51,576 nt of DNA from Cereibacter changlensis JA139 (GCF_003034985.1 NZ_PZKG01000019.1:1-51576); one strand, 5' to 3'; shown: positions 16,884-26,910, counted from the stretch's first letter. The notes: a model not told the origin generated them from the sequence alone. Numbers and translations are program-made.

Positions 16884-16897
16884 GGAATTGATATTCC
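16884..16897 (-). promoter_or_regulatory. IolR-type operator GGAA-N6-TTCC
   Basis: The palindrome TGGAAT-TGAT-ATTCCA contains GGAA-N6-TTCC, the motif described for RpiR-family IolR repressors of inositol genes in alphaproteobacteria. It lies 38-51 bases before the TIM-barrel gene. Its six central bases are the predicted -10 box, a layout that suggests repression. Only one perfect copy is visible. Confidence 0.65.
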
Positions 16898-16915
16898 ATT
16901 TCACCGAATTTTCAA
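16888..16915 (-). promoter_or_regulatory. Predicted sigma-70 promoter of the inositol-type operon
   Basis: Reading leftward, TTGAAA (16915-16910) is followed after 16 bases by TATCAA (16893-16888). The start of transcription would be near 16881, leaving a leader of about 35 bases. It is unusually AT-rich for this genome. Confidence 0.5.
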
Positions 16916-16957
16916 ATGAAAAATTCCAAAACGCCCACGCGGCGCCCGCCGAACATG

Positions 16958-16996
16958 CAGAGGGGCCGCCGGTCCTGACGACCGCGGCCCCCTCTG
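16958..16996 (-). terminator. Long hairpin after the DUF2945 gene
   Basis: CAGAGGGGCCGC and GCGGCCCCCTCTG arms enclose a second short stem (CGGTC/GACCG). The structure begins 21 bases beyond the DUF2945 stop and separates that pair of genes from the inositol operon. There is no U run. Confidence 0.55.
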
Positions 16997-17017
16997 CCTC
17001 TGACGGATCCCGAACGC

Positions 17018-17233
17018 TCAGCCCTTGCGGACCTCGCTCGAGGATTTCAGCACCTCGTCGCCGTCATCCTGCACGATCAGCAGCGCCGGCTCGTCCTTGC
17101 TGGCCTTGCGGGTCACGTCGGTGCCCTTGATGCTGCGGGTGATCTTGCGGGTGTAGACCTTGCTGACCTTGCCGCGAGCGACCCCGTTGCCCCAGTCCCA
17201 GACCACGGCGTCGCCCTTCTGGAACTCAGCCAT
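17018..17233 (-). CDS. DUF2945 (HVA1-type Tudor-like) small protein
   Basis: The 71-residue protein begins MAEFQKGDAVVWDWGNGVARGKV and has the small beta-barrel pattern of DUF2945, including VSKVYTRKITRSIKG and a short acidic segment before SSSEVRK. The family is widespread in proteobacteria and fungi; its function is not settled, though the fold resembles Tudor domains. It overlaps the end of the preceding gene by 8 bases, so the two are translated together. Confidence 0.8.
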   Translation of the reverse strand: MAEFQKGDAVVWDWGNGVARGKVSKVYTRKITRSIKGTDVTRKASKDEPALLIVQDDGDEVLKSSSEVRKG

Positions 17234-17582
17234 CCTTGGGCTTTCCCTCGCTGGCCTTGATCTCCGCCGCCAGCTTCTCGGCCCAGGCGCGGCCCGGGTC
17301 GCCGCCCCAGAGCAGCCAGGCGACATAGCCCGCCGAGGGATCGTCCTCGTTGCCGAAGTTCTCCGCCTGCTTGTCGATCTCGTGGCGCTGGAAGAAATAC
17401 ACCATCCGCTTGATCGTCTGGGTCGACAGCGACTTGCGGCCCTTAAGATCGCGCGCGCGGGCCACGCCGACATTGGTGCCGCCGCGCTTGTACTTGCGCC
17501 GCAGCGCCAGGCCCTTCTCCGCCGCCAAGGCGACCTCGGCGGGCGGCGTCAGGTCGATACCCAGGTTCTTCGTCTTCGGCAT
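17226..17582 (-). CDS. Small conserved phage-type protein, unknown function
   Basis: This is a 118-residue basic protein. It begins MPKTKNLGIDLTPPAEVALAAEKG, continues with GGTNVGVARARDLKGRKSLS and TIKRMVYFFQRHEIDK, and ends with a tryptophan-rich AWLLWGGDPGRAW. Proteins with this order of motifs are common in phages and near phage-like genes in alphaproteobacteria; the role is unknown to me, and DNA binding is possible from the basic helices. Here it stands apart from other phage genes and is paired with a DUF2945 gene. Confidence 0.7.
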   Translation of the reverse strand: MPKTKNLGIDLTPPAEVALAAEKGLALRRKYKRGGTNVGVARARDLKGRKSLSTQTIKRMVYFFQRHEIDKQAENFGNEDDPSAGYVAWLLWGGDPGRAWAEKLAAEIKASEGKPKDG

Positions 17583-17642
17583 CGCCGTTACCTCCCGTTT
17601 ACAGGAGGATAATGCCGGGGCCGTGCCGAATGTTCCCGTTCC

Positions 17643-20149
17643 CTACTCCTGCGAGCGCAGCACCTGCGCCGGCCGCGCCGCCAGCGGCCTGAGCGCAAAG
17701 GCCAAGCCCGCCAGCAGGGTAGCCGCCACGCCCCCCAGAACGATCGCCAAGGCCGACCAGGGCTCGAAGGCATAGGCCGTGTCCATCACGAAGGTCATCA
17801 CCGCCCAGCCGGCGATGCCGCCCGCGACGATGGCAACCCCGCCCGCCGCCGCCCCCAGGAGCGCCGAGCGCAGCGCAAAGCTCAGCAGGATGGTGCCGCG
17901 CGTCGCCCCCAGCGTCTTCAGAACCGCCGCCTCGTAGACCCGCGCCCGCTCGCCCGCCGCCGCCGCGCCGATCAGCACGACGAAGCCGGTGACCAGCGTC
18001 GCCGCCGCCGCCCAGGCCGTCGCGGTGGCGATGGCCGACAGCGCCTCGGTCACCCGGTCGATGGCGTCGCGCACCCGGATCGCGGTGATGTTGGGATAGG
18101 CCCCCGCCGTGTCGCGCAGGATCGCAGCCTCGGACTCCGGCGTCGCATAGACCGTCGAGATCCAGGTATGCGGCGCGCCCGCCACCGCCGCCGGGTTCAT
18201 CGCCATGACGAAGCCCATCCCGGCGGTCGAGAAATCGACCTCGCGGAACGAGGTGATCTCGGCCTCGATGTCGCGCCCGAGGATGTTGACCACCAGCCTG
18301 TCACCCAGCTTCAGCCCGATCTCCTCGGCCTCTTCCGCCGCGAAGGAGATCTGCGCCGGACCCGAGTAGTCTTCCGGCCACCATTCGCCCGCCACCACGC
18401 GGGTGTTCTCGGGCGGCGCGGCGGAATAGGTCACGCCGCGGTCGCCGCGCACCACCCAATGCTCGCCCGCCACCTCGCGGGCCGGGCGGCCGTTGATCTG
18501 GGTCAGCACCCCGCGCAGCATCGGCGCGCTTTCCACCTTCGACACGGCCGGATCGCCCTCCACCCGATCGAGGAAGCCTCCGATCTGGTCCTGCTGGATA
18601 TCGACGAAGAAATAGGACGGCGCCAGCTTCGGCAGGTCGCGGTCGATGGCTGAGCGCAGGTTGGCGTCAATCTGCCCGACCGCCGCCAGCACCGAAAGCC
18701 CCAGCCCGAGCGACAGGATGACCGACCCCGCCTCCTCCCGCGGTCCGCCGATGGCCGAGAGCGCCAGCCGCAGCGCCGTGCGCCCCCGCACCCAGAGCCC
18801 ACGCGCCCCGGCCCTCGCGCCGCGCCGCACGCCCCATGCCGCCAGAAGCAGCACGAAGAGCGCCCCGACGATGCCCCCGGCACTGCCCAGCGCCAGCGTC
18901 ACCGTACCCGAGAACAGCACCGCCCCGCCGATCAGCAACAGCGCCAGCGCCACCAGCGCCAGAAGGTAGGGCCAGCGCGGCAGCCCCTCGCCGCCTCCGC
19001 CACGATAGAGCGAGGCCGCCCGCACCCCTTCGCTCCGCGCCAGCGGCCAGAGCGTGAAGAGAAAGGCCGTGACGATGCCGTAGAAGGCAGCCTCGCCCAG
19101 CGGGGCCGGGTAGATGGCGAAGGCCACCGGGAAGGGCAGCGAGGCCTCGATGAAAGGCGCGGCAGCCAGCGGAAGGGCCACGCCCAGCACCAGCCCGGCC
19201 AGCACGCCGATGGCCGTCAGCACGGCGATCTGCATCAGGTAGACGGTGAAGATCGTCCGTCCCTCCGCCCCCAGCGTCTTCAGCGTGGCGATGGTGGCGA
19301 TCTTGCCCTCCAGATAGGCCCGCACCGCCGCCGAGATCCCGACACCGCCGACGGCAAGCCCCGCCAGCCCCACCAGCACGAGGAAAGACCCGATCCGCTC
19401 GACAAAGCGCTCCAGCCCCGGCGTGGCGCGGCGGCTGTCGGACCAGCGCATCCCGGCGTCGCGCCATTGCGTCTCGGCCTGAGCCTCCAGCGCCGCCAGA
19501 TCACTGCCCGCCGGCAGGGTCATGCGGTATTCCGTCTCGAACAGCGTCCCGGGCTCCAGCAGCCCCGACGCGGCCAGCGCCGGCGTCAGCACGATGGTCC
19601 GCGGCCCGAGCGCGAAGCCCCCCGTGGCCGAATCCGGCTCGCGCACGAGCACCGCGCCCAGCCGGAACGCCTGCACCCCCAGCGTGAAGCGGTCACCCAC
19701 GGCCAGCCCCAGCCGGTCCACCAGCACCCGGTCCATCACGGCGCCCGGCAGCCCCTCGACCCCCGCCAGCGCCTCGGCCAAGGGAACCTCGGGCTCCAGC
19801 ACCACCTCGCCGACCAGCGGATAGGCGTCATCGACGCCCTTCACCTGCGTTAGCGCCCGATCCTCGCCCACCGTCGCCATCGACCGGAAATCGACCACCT
19901 CCGACACGGCGGTGGCGATGCCCGCCATATAGGCGCGCTCCTCGTCCGTGGCGTAGCGATAGGTGAATTCCATCTGCGCATCGCCGCCCAGCAGCACCGC
20001 GCCCTGATCCTCGAGCCCGGCCTCGATCGCCGCGCGCACCATGCCGACGGCGGCAATCGCCGCCACCCCCAGCGCCAGACAGGCGAGGAAGACCCGGAAG
20101 CCCTTCACCCCGCCGCGCAGCTCGCGCCGGGCGATCCGCCAGGCGACGC

Positions 20150-20153
<4 letters not shown>
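17643..20153 (-). CDS. FtsX-family ABC transporter permease (YbbP-like)
   Basis: The 836-residue inner-membrane protein has the layout of YbbP: one N-terminal helix (about 20-42), a periplasmic domain, three helices near residues 260-380, a central helical pair, a second large periplasmic domain (about 480-690), and three C-terminal helices. This is the duplicated FtsX/MacB core. Such proteins are not classical importers; with an ATPase they are thought to move lipids or lipoproteins, or transmit force. Its ATG overlaps the ATPase stop (ATGA at 20150-20153), and the esterase gene tesA is divergent, the same trio as in E. coli. Confidence 0.88.
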
Positions 20154-20837
<684 letters not shown>

Positions 20838-20839
<2 letters not shown>

Positions 20840-21524
20840 GCACATCGCCTCTCAAGCCTGTTTCCCCCTTGCATATGGCGCGGCCCGCGCTTTGCGCAAC
20901 TGCGCGATGGCCCTGGTTTTCGCGACCACGGCCGCCGCCGCCGAACCCCAGACGCTGGTCGCCCTCGGCGACAGCCTGACCGCCGGCTACGGCCTGCCGC
21001 CCGAGGAGGGTTTCGTTCCGCAGTTGCAGAATTGGCTGAATGCCAAGGGAAAAGACGTCACGATCATCAACGCGGGCGTCTCCGGGGACACCACGGCGGG
21101 CGGTCTTGCCCGGCTCGACTGGAGCCTGACGCCCGAAACCGATGCCATGATTGTGAACCTCGGCGGCAACGATCTGTTGCGCGGGCTCGATCCGGCAAGC
21201 AGCCGTGCCAATCTCGATGCCATCCTGTCGAAGGCGTCGGAGCGCGATCTGCCGGTGCTGCTGGTCGGGCTGGAAGCGCCGAGCAACTATGGCCCGGCCT
21301 TCAAGCAGGCCTTCGATGCGATGTATCCCGAACTGGCCGAGCAATACGGGGCCGATCTCGACACCAACTTCTTCGCCCCGCTCACCGCCGAGCTCGACAT
21401 CGCTGCCGCCCGGCAGAAGTACCTGCAGGCCGACGGCATCCACCCCAGCGCCGAGGGCGTGGCGGTGATCGTCGAGGCCATCGGCCCGCAGGTGGAAAAG
21501 CTGCTGGAGCGCGCCGCCGACTGA
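20838..21524 (+). CDS. tesA: Arylesterase / lysophospholipase, SGNH family
   Basis: The 228-residue secreted hydrolase is of the TesA type (periplasmic thioesterase I / lysophospholipase L1 / arylesterase). It starts with a signal peptide ending ATTAAAA before EPQTLVALGDS. Family blocks are GDSLTAGYGLP (catalytic Ser), the Gly block AGVSGDTTAGG, GGND, and the Asp-His pair in DGIHPS. The ATG at 20838 is my choice; a start at 20906 would shorten the signal peptide to about 10 residues, which is too short. It is divergent from the ABC pair, which supports a link to lipid handling at the envelope. Confidence 0.88.
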
Positions 21525-21587
21525 CATGGCTCTGGCCATTCCGGGCGGGCGGCGGCACAAAAGGCCGTGACCTGCCCGGAGCCCTGC

Positions 21588-23006
21588 ATGACCCTGACCG
21601 CCCGCCTGACCGAGCTTCTCGGAGCCGCCAACGTCCTCACCGGCGAGGCCGCCGCGCGCTACTGCCGCGACTGGACCGGCAAGTACCAGTCCTCGCCGTT
21701 GGCGGTCGCCCGGCCCGGCACGACGGCCGAGGTCTCGGCCACCGTGCGCGCCTGCGCCGAGGCCGGGGTGGCGGTCGTCCCCACCGGCGGGCTCACCGGA
21801 CTGACCGGGGCGACGATGAACGAGGGCGCGCTGATGCTGTCCTTGGAGCGGATGAACCGCATCCGCGAGATCCGCGCCGACACGCGGCTCGCCGTGGTCG
21901 AGGCCGGCACGATCCTGCAGAGCCTGCACGAGGGCGCCGACGCCGAGAACCTCTACTTCCCGCTCTGGTTCGGCGCCCGCGGCTCGGCGCAGATCGGCGG
22001 CGTGCTGTCGACCAACGCCGGCGGCTCCAACGTGCTGCGCTACGGCTCGACCCGCGCGCTCTGCCTCGGGCTGGAGGTGGTGCTGGCCGACGGCCGGGTG
22101 CTGAACCTGATGTCGGAGCTGCACAAGGACAACTCCGGCTACGACCTGAAAGACCTTTTCATCGGCGCCGAGGGCACGCTGGGCATCATCACCGCCGCGG
22201 TGATGAAACTGGTCCCCAAGCCCCGCGCCCATGCTACGGCGACGCTGGCCGCCCGCTCGCTGCCCGACGCGCTGATCCTCCTGAACCGGCTGCAGGAGGC
22301 CACCGGCGGCGCGGTCGAGGCCTTCGAATACATGCCCCGCCGCTACATGGAACGGCTCGCCCGCGAGTTGCCGAATCTGAAGCCGCCCTTCGCCGAGACG
22401 CATGACACCACGATCCTCGTCGAGGTCGGCGCCACCGCGCCGCGCGACGCGGATGCGCTGGCCGATGGCAGCCTGCCCATCGTCACCCTGCTGGAAGAAA
22501 CGCTGGCCGGGATGATGGAGGAGGGCATGGTGCTCGACGCCACCGTCGCCCGCACCGAAGCCCAGCGCCGCGAGATGTGGGAGCGCCGCGAATCGGCCGC
22601 CCGCATCACCTTCACCCAGATGCCGATCATCGACACCGATATCGCCGTGCCGCTGGACCGGGTCGGCGATTTCCTCACCGCCATCGACGCCCGGCTGGCC
22701 GAGCTCGACCCCGAGGCAACCTCGCTGGTGGTGGCGCATCTCGGCGACGGCAACGTGCATTACACCGCCTATCCCTCGCGCACCGATCCGGCGCTGAACG
22801 AGGCGGTGGTCACGGCGTTGGAGGATGTTGTGGCCGATCTGAAGGGCAGTTTCTCGGCCGAGCATGGCGTCGGCCTGTCGAAGCTGCCGTCGATGACCCG
22901 GCGCAAGGACCCGGTGGCGCTGGACGTGATGCGCAGCCTGAAGGCCGCGCTCGACCCGCGCGGCCTGCTCAACCCGGGGAAGACGATCCCGCCGGCCGGT
23001 CAGTGA
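21588..23006 (+). CDS. FAD-linked 2-hydroxyacid dehydrogenase (GlcD / D-lactate type)
   Basis: The 472-residue flavoenzyme has an N-terminal FAD_binding_4 domain with VVPTGGLTGLTGATMNEGA and NAGGSNVLRYGSTR. Its C-terminal FAD-oxidase domain has HLGDGNVHYTAYPS and SAEHGVGLSK, where the histidines are the usual metal and substrate ligands. Enzymes of this type oxidise D-lactate, glycolate or D-2-hydroxyglutarate and pass electrons to quinone or an ETF. No glcE or glcF lies beside it, so a stand-alone D-lactate or D-2-hydroxyglutarate dehydrogenase is more likely than glycolate oxidase. Confidence 0.87.
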   Translation: MTLTARLTELLGAANVLTGEAAARYCRDWTGKYQSSPLAVARPGTTAEVSATVRACAEAGVAVVPTGGLTGLTGATMNEGALMLSLERMNRIREIRADTRLAVVEAGTILQSLHEGADAENLYFPLWFGARGSAQIGGVLSTNAGGSNVLRYGSTRALCLGLEVVLADGRVLNLMSELHKDNSGYDLKDLFIGAEGTLGIITAAVMKLVPKPRAHATATLAARSLPDALILLNRLQEATGGAVEAFEYMPRRYMERLARELPNLKPPFAETHDTTILVEVGATAPRDADALADGSLPIVTLLEETLAGMMEEGMVLDATVARTEAQRREMWERRESAARITFTQMPIIDTDIAVPLDRVGDFLTAIDARLAELDPEATSLVVAHLGDGNVHYTAYPSRTDPALNEAVVTALEDVVADLKGSFSAEHGVGLSKLPSMTRRKDPVALDVMRSLKAALDPRGLLNPGKTIPPAGQ

Positions 23007-23013
23007 AAAGCGG

Positions 23014-23035
23014 GGCCCGGCCGCGGCCGGGCCCT
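23014..23035. terminator. Perfect 22-base palindrome between convergent genes
   Basis: GGGCCCGGCCG and its exact complement abut with no loop between the FAD enzyme and hemC, which converge. It could form a hairpin on either transcript and act as a shared terminator; there is no U run. Confidence 0.55.
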
Positions 23036-23040
23036 GCGCG

Positions 23041-23985
23041 TCAGCGCCAGCTGAAAAAGTCCTTCGGCGCGCGGCCCAACAGCTCTGCCGCCAAGGCCAG
23101 ACCCAGCGCCTGCCCGTCCGACGCCGGCCCGCGCAGCTCGCCCGAGATCGACTCCGACCCGTCCGGCCGCAGGATCTCGCCGCGCAGCCAAAGCTCGTCG
23201 CCTTCCAGCAGCGCCAGCCCGGCGATCGGCGTCTCGCAGGACCCGTCGAGCCGCAGAAGGAAGCTGCGCTCGGCCATCAGCCGGCGTCCGGTCGGCCCAT
23301 CATGGATCGCCGCCAGCATCTCCTCGGCGCGCTGATCGTCGATCCGCCGCTCGATGCCGATGGCGCCCTGCGCCACCGCCGGCAGCATCTCCTCATGCTC
23401 GACCGCCACCCGGGCCACGTCATCCATCTTCAAACGGTTCAGCCCGGCCATGGCGAGGAAGGTCGCCCGCGCAACGCCCTCGGACAGCTTTTTCATCCGG
23501 GTCTGCACGTTGCCGCGGAACTCCACCACCTGCAGATCGGGCCGCCGGTTCAGCAGCTGCGCCCGCCGCCGGAGGCTCGACGACCCCACCACCGCCCCCT
23601 GCGGCAAATCAGCCATTCCCCCGGGGAAGGGCGACACGAAGGCGTCCCGCGTGTCCTCGCGCGGCAGGTAGGTGTCGAGGATCAGCCCCTCGGGCTGCAG
23701 CGTCGGCATGTCCTTCATGGAATGCACGGCGATGTCGATTCCGCCGTCCAGCAGCGCGTCCTCGATCTCGCGGGTGAAGAGACCTTTGCCGCCGATCTCC
23801 TTCAGGGGCCGGTCAAGTACCTTATCCCCCGTGGTTTTTATCACGACGATCTCGAATGCCTCTTCCGGCAGCGAAAAGACCGCGGAAAGCCGCGCCCTCG
23901 TCTCATAGGCTTGCGCCAGGGCGAGGGGCGATCCGCGGGTGCCGATCTTGAGGGGTTCAGCGGGTGTGGGCATGGGATGTGTCAT
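23041..23985 (-). CDS. hemC: Hydroxymethylbilane synthase (porphobilinogen deaminase)
   Basis: The 314-residue enzyme joins four porphobilinogens into hydroxymethylbilane for haem and tetrapyrrole synthesis. Domain order is typical: LKIGTRGSPLALAQA, GGKGLFTREIEDALLDG, AVHSMKDMPT, VVGSSSLRRRAQL, EFRGNVQTR, and the dipyrromethane-binding cysteine in RLDGSCETPIAG. Starts at 23985 (MTHPMPTPAEPL) and 23973 are both possible; neither has a strong Shine-Dalgarno sequence. It is divergent from hemE across 99 bases, so both may share control. Confidence 0.95.
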   Translation of the reverse strand: MTHPMPTPAEPLKIGTRGSPLALAQAYETRARLSAVFSLPEEAFEIVVIKTTGDKVLDRPLKEIGGKGLFTREIEDALLDGGIDIAVHSMKDMPTLQPEGLILDTYLPREDTRDAFVSPFPGGMADLPQGAVVGSSSLRRRAQLLNRRPDLQVVEFRGNVQTRMKKLSEGVARATFLAMAGLNRLKMDDVARVAVEHEEMLPAVAQGAIGIERRIDDQRAEEMLAAIHDGPTGRRLMAERSFLLRLDGSCETPIAGLALLEGDELWLRGEILRPDGSESISGELRGPASDGQALGLALAAELLGRAPKDFFSWR

Positions 23986-24084
23986 GCCGAATTGGTTAGC
24001 GCTGTCCACTTCGCCTGACAACTCCCCATATTGACATCCCGCGCCGCGCTTGGGAACAGCAAGCCAAGCATGAAGGAGCATCCC

Positions 24085-25110
24085 ATGACCAAGACGATCC
24101 TGCGCGCGCTCAAGGGCGAGACCCTGCCGACGCCCCCGATCTGGATGATGCGTCAGGCGGGCCGCTACCTGCCCGAGTATCGCGCCACCCGGGCGCAGGC
24201 CGGCGACTTCCTCTCGCTCTGCTACAACCCCGAGCTTGCCGCCGAGGTGACGCTGCAGCCGATCCGCCGCTACGGCTTCGACGCGGCGATCCTCTTCGCC
24301 GACATCCTGCTGCTGCCGCAGGCGCTGGGGGCCGAGCTCTGGTTCGCCACCGGCGAGGGCCCGCGCATGTCGACCATCACCGACATGGCCGGCGTCGAGG
24401 CGCTGAAGCCGAAGGAAGAGATCCACGAGACCCTGTCGCCGGTCTACGAGACCTGCCGCATCCTCGCCCGCGAGCTGCCGAAGGAGACCACCTTCATCGG
24501 TTTCGCCGGCGCTCCCTGGACTGTCGCCACCTACATGATCGCCGGCCGCGGCTCGCCCGATCAGGCCGCCGCCCACCGGCTGAAGGACACCGACCGCCCG
24601 GCCTTCACCGCGCTGATCGACCGGATCACCGAGGCGACCGTCGACTACCTGTCGAAGCAGGTCGAGGCCGGCGTCGAGGTGGTGAAGATCTTCGACAGCT
24701 GGGCCGGGTCGCTGAAGGGCCAGGACTTCGACGATTTCGCCGTCGAGCCCGCCCGCCGCATCATCGCCGAGCTGAAGGCCCGCCACCCCGGCCTGCCGAT
24801 CATCGCCTTCCCGCGCGAGGCCGGCGACGGCTACATCGGCTTCGCCGAGAAGACCGGCGCGGATTGCGTGGCCATCGACAATTCGGTGACGCCGGAATGG
24901 GCGGCGGAACATGTGCAGAGCACCGGCTGCGTGCAGGGCAACCTCGACCCGTCCTACATGGTCACCGGCGGCGACGAGCTGGTGAAGGCCACCCGCCGCG
25001 TCGTCGACGCCTTCTCCGGCGGGCCGCACATCTTCAACCTCGGCCATGGCATCACCCCCGAGGCCGATCCTGACAACGTGGCCCGCATGATCGAGGCGGT
25101 CCGCGGCTGA
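24085..25110 (+). CDS. hemE: Uroporphyrinogen decarboxylase
   Basis: The 341-residue enzyme removes four carboxyl groups from uroporphyrinogen III to give coproporphyrinogen III. Signature blocks are [16 protein letters not shown] near the N-terminus and [14 protein letters not shown] near residue 145, with the late [12 protein letters not shown]. The ATG at 24085 has AAGGAG 6 bases before it, which decides against an in-frame start 18 codons earlier. Its product is the substrate of HemF (downstream here) or HemN (at 41924), depending on oxygen. Confidence 0.97.
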   Translation: MTKTILRALKGETLPTPPIWMMRQAGRYLPEYRATRAQAGDFLSLCYNPELAAEVTLQPIRRYGFDAAILFADILLLPQALGAELWFATGEGPRMSTITDMAGVEALKPKEEIHETLSPVYETCRILARELPKETTFIGFAGAPWTVATYMIAGRGSPDQAAAHRLKDTDRPAFTALIDRITEATVDYLSKQVEAGVEVVKIFDSWAGSLKGQDFDDFAVEPARRIIAELKARHPGLPIIAFPREAGDGYIGFAEKTGADCVAIDNSVTPEWAAEHVQSTGCVQGNLDPSYMVTGGDELVKATRRVVDAFSGGPHIFNLGHGITPEADPDNVARMIEAVRG

Positions 25111-25116
25111 CCTGGC

Positions 25117-25145
25117 GGCGGCGGCCCGAGCGACGGGCCGCCGCC
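25117..25145 (+). terminator. Hairpin after hemE
   Basis: A perfect 12-base stem (GGCGGCGGCCCG / CGGGCCGCCGCC) with a 5-base loop starts 6 bases after the hemE stop. No U run follows. Confidence 0.55.
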
Positions 25146-25233
25146 CTGCCCTGCCGTCACGCCTTGTTGACCCTCTCTCAGGTTGAACCCAGGCCCGCGA
25201 CCTGACACGCTCCCGCAAAACGTGGAGTGAACC

Positions 25234-25854
25234 ATGCGACAGGCCATCCTCATCCTCGCCCTCCTGCTGCCCGCCGCTTCGGTGCTGGGCACCGCCGCCG
25301 AAGCCAAGCCGGAGGCCTGCCTCACCTCGCTCGAGGGATTCCCGACGCCGCTGCAATATGACACCGACGACGCCGAGATGCGGCAGAACCGCAGCTATCG
25401 CGAGCGCTTCCTCGGCGGCTATGGCGACATCACCTGCCCCGGCTACGTCACCCTGCGCGCCATGACCCCCGGCCTGACCGACAGCGAGCGCTCGGTCTTC
25501 TGCCTGCAATACGACGCCAAGGCCGAGACCTACACCGGCTTCTCCCAGGGCAAGCGCAACGCCTATGTCCACTGCGCCCAGCCGACCCGGGCCTTCTGCG
25601 AGAAGGTGAACGATTCGCGCGACTCGGCGCTGGCGATCGCCGGCAATGCCGGGCGCGGCGCGCTCTCCGGGGTGAATGCGGTGCAGAACGGCGCCGGGGC
25701 CGTGGTGATGTCGGGCACCGGGGCCAGCATCGGCTCGGCGCTCTCCAGCCTCGGCGCCTCCACCGCCGCCGCGCTCTCGGCCCCCGCCGTGCTCGCCGCC
25801 GCCGCTGTCACCGTCGTCGCAGTGGGCGGCACGGTCTACGTCTGCAGCGAGTGA
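25234..25854 (+). CDS. Unknown exported protein
   Basis: The 206-residue protein begins with a signal peptide (MRQAILILALLLPAASVLGT, likely cut after AEA). The middle part has six cysteines, in CLTSLEG, ITCPGY, VFCLQYD, YVHCAQPT, AFCEKV and the last in VYVCSE, so disulfides are likely. From about residue 135 it becomes Gly/Ala/Ser-rich, ending in a hydrophobic stretch (VLAAAAVTVVAVGGTVYV) that could insert in a membrane. I recognise no family. GTGGAG lies about 9 bases before the ATG. It sits between hemE and hemF, facing hemF. Confidence 0.75.
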   Translation: MRQAILILALLLPAASVLGTAAEAKPEACLTSLEGFPTPLQYDTDDAEMRQNRSYRERFLGGYGDITCPGYVTLRAMTPGLTDSERSVFCLQYDAKAETYTGFSQGKRNAYVHCAQPTRAFCEKVNDSRDSALAIAGNAGRGALSGVNAVQNGAGAVVMSGTGASIGSALSSLGASTAAALSAPAVLAAAAVTVVAVGGTVYVCSE

Positions 25855-25864
25855 GCCGACCCGG

Positions 25865-25878
25865 GGCGGCGCGCCGCC
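25865..25878. terminator. GC palindrome between convergent genes
   Basis: GGCGGCGCGCCGCC is a perfect palindrome in the 76-base gap between the exported protein gene and hemF, which converge. It is a plausible weak bidirectional terminator, and no U run is present. Confidence 0.35.
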
Positions 25879-25930
25879 TCAGGTCGTCTGCATCACCCGT
25901 GCACGCAGCGTGCATCGGATGTGCATCGTC

Positions 25931-26794
25931 TCAAACCCACTTCGCCAGCGGCGGCAGGCTCATCAGCACCGCGTTGGCGTCATGCCCGGTCTCCAGCCCG
26001 AACTTGGTGCCCCGGTCGTAGACCAGGTTGTATTCGGCGTAGAGCCCGCGGTGCACCAGCTGCGCGTCGCGGTCGGCCTCGGTCCAGGGCATGTCGCGGC
26101 GCTTCTCGACCAGCGGCACGAAGGCCGGCAGGAAGGCGCGCCCCACATCTTGTGTGAAGGCAAAGTCGGCCTCCCAATCGCCGGTGTTGAGATCGTCATA
26201 AAAGATCCCCCCCACCCCCCGCGCCCGTCCCCGGTGCGGCACGAAGAAGTACTCGTCGGCCCAGGCCTTGAACCGGGCGAAGTAATCCGGCGCATGTGCG
26301 TCGCAGGCCGCCTGCATCCGACCATGGAAGTGCGCCGTATCCTCTTGATATTCAAGGCAGGGGTTCAGGTCCGACCCGCCGCCGAACCACCAGGCATGCG
26401 GCGTCCAGAACATACGGGTGTTCATGTGCACGGCCGGCGCATGCGGGTTCTGCATATGGGCGACGAGACTGATTCCCGAGGCCCAGAACTCCGGGTTCTC
26501 GGCCATGCCCGGCACGCCGCGCGCCGCCATCGCCTTCTGCGCCCGCTCGCCCAGCGAGCCGTGGACAGTGGAGACATTGACGCCCACCTTCTCGAACACC
26601 CGCCCGCCGCGCATGACGCTCATCAGCCCGCCGCCGCCGCTTTCGCGCCGGGTCTCGGTCACCTCGAAGCGCCCCGCTTCGCCCTCGCCGGTATGGCTGT
26701 CCTCAAGCCCTTCGAAAGACGCGACGATCTCGTCGCGCAGGCTGCGGAACCAGGCGGCGGCCCGGGCTTTCCGGCTGTCGAATTCTTCAATCAT
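25931..26794 (-). CDS. hemF: Coproporphyrinogen III oxidase, oxygen-dependent
   Basis: The 287-residue enzyme oxidatively decarboxylates coproporphyrinogen III to protoporphyrinogen IX using O2. Conserved blocks are FEKVGVNVSTVHG, NPHAPAVHMNTRMF, WWFGGGSDLNP and RGVGGIFYDDL, then LPPLAKW at the end. The family is about 300 residues, so it is full length. The same genome window carries the anaerobic counterpart hemN under an FNR box, so the step is doubled for high and low oxygen. Confidence 0.97.
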   Translation of the reverse strand: MIEEFDSRKARAAAWFRSLRDEIVASFEGLEDSHTGEGEAGRFEVTETRRESGGGGLMSVMRGGRVFEKVGVNVSTVHGSLGERAQKAMAARGVPGMAENPEFWASGISLVAHMQNPHAPAVHMNTRMFWTPHAWWFGGGSDLNPCLEYQEDTAHFHGRMQAACDAHAPDYFARFKAWADEYFFVPHRGRARGVGGIFYDDLNTGDWEADFAFTQDVGRAFLPAFVPLVEKRRDMPWTEADRDAQLVHRGLYAEYNLVYDRGTKFGLETGHDANAVLMSLPPLAKWV

Positions 26795-26910
26795 GCAAAT
26801 CTCCCGACGCGTTTTCCGAGCCGTAACAGAGTCGGCATTACCGATCCAGCGCGCAGGAAAGGTTGGAAGCGCCGCGGCCCGCGCGCTAGATATGGGAAAA
26901 GGAGTCCGCC

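Noticed and set aside
24031-24036. TTGACA as a -35 box for hemE
   Set aside because: No -10-like sequence occurs at the right distance before the hemE Shine-Dalgarno site.
24019-25572. Extension of the hemC frame far upstream to about 25572
   Set aside because: It would run antisense through the whole of hemE; hemC has a normal N-terminus at 23985.
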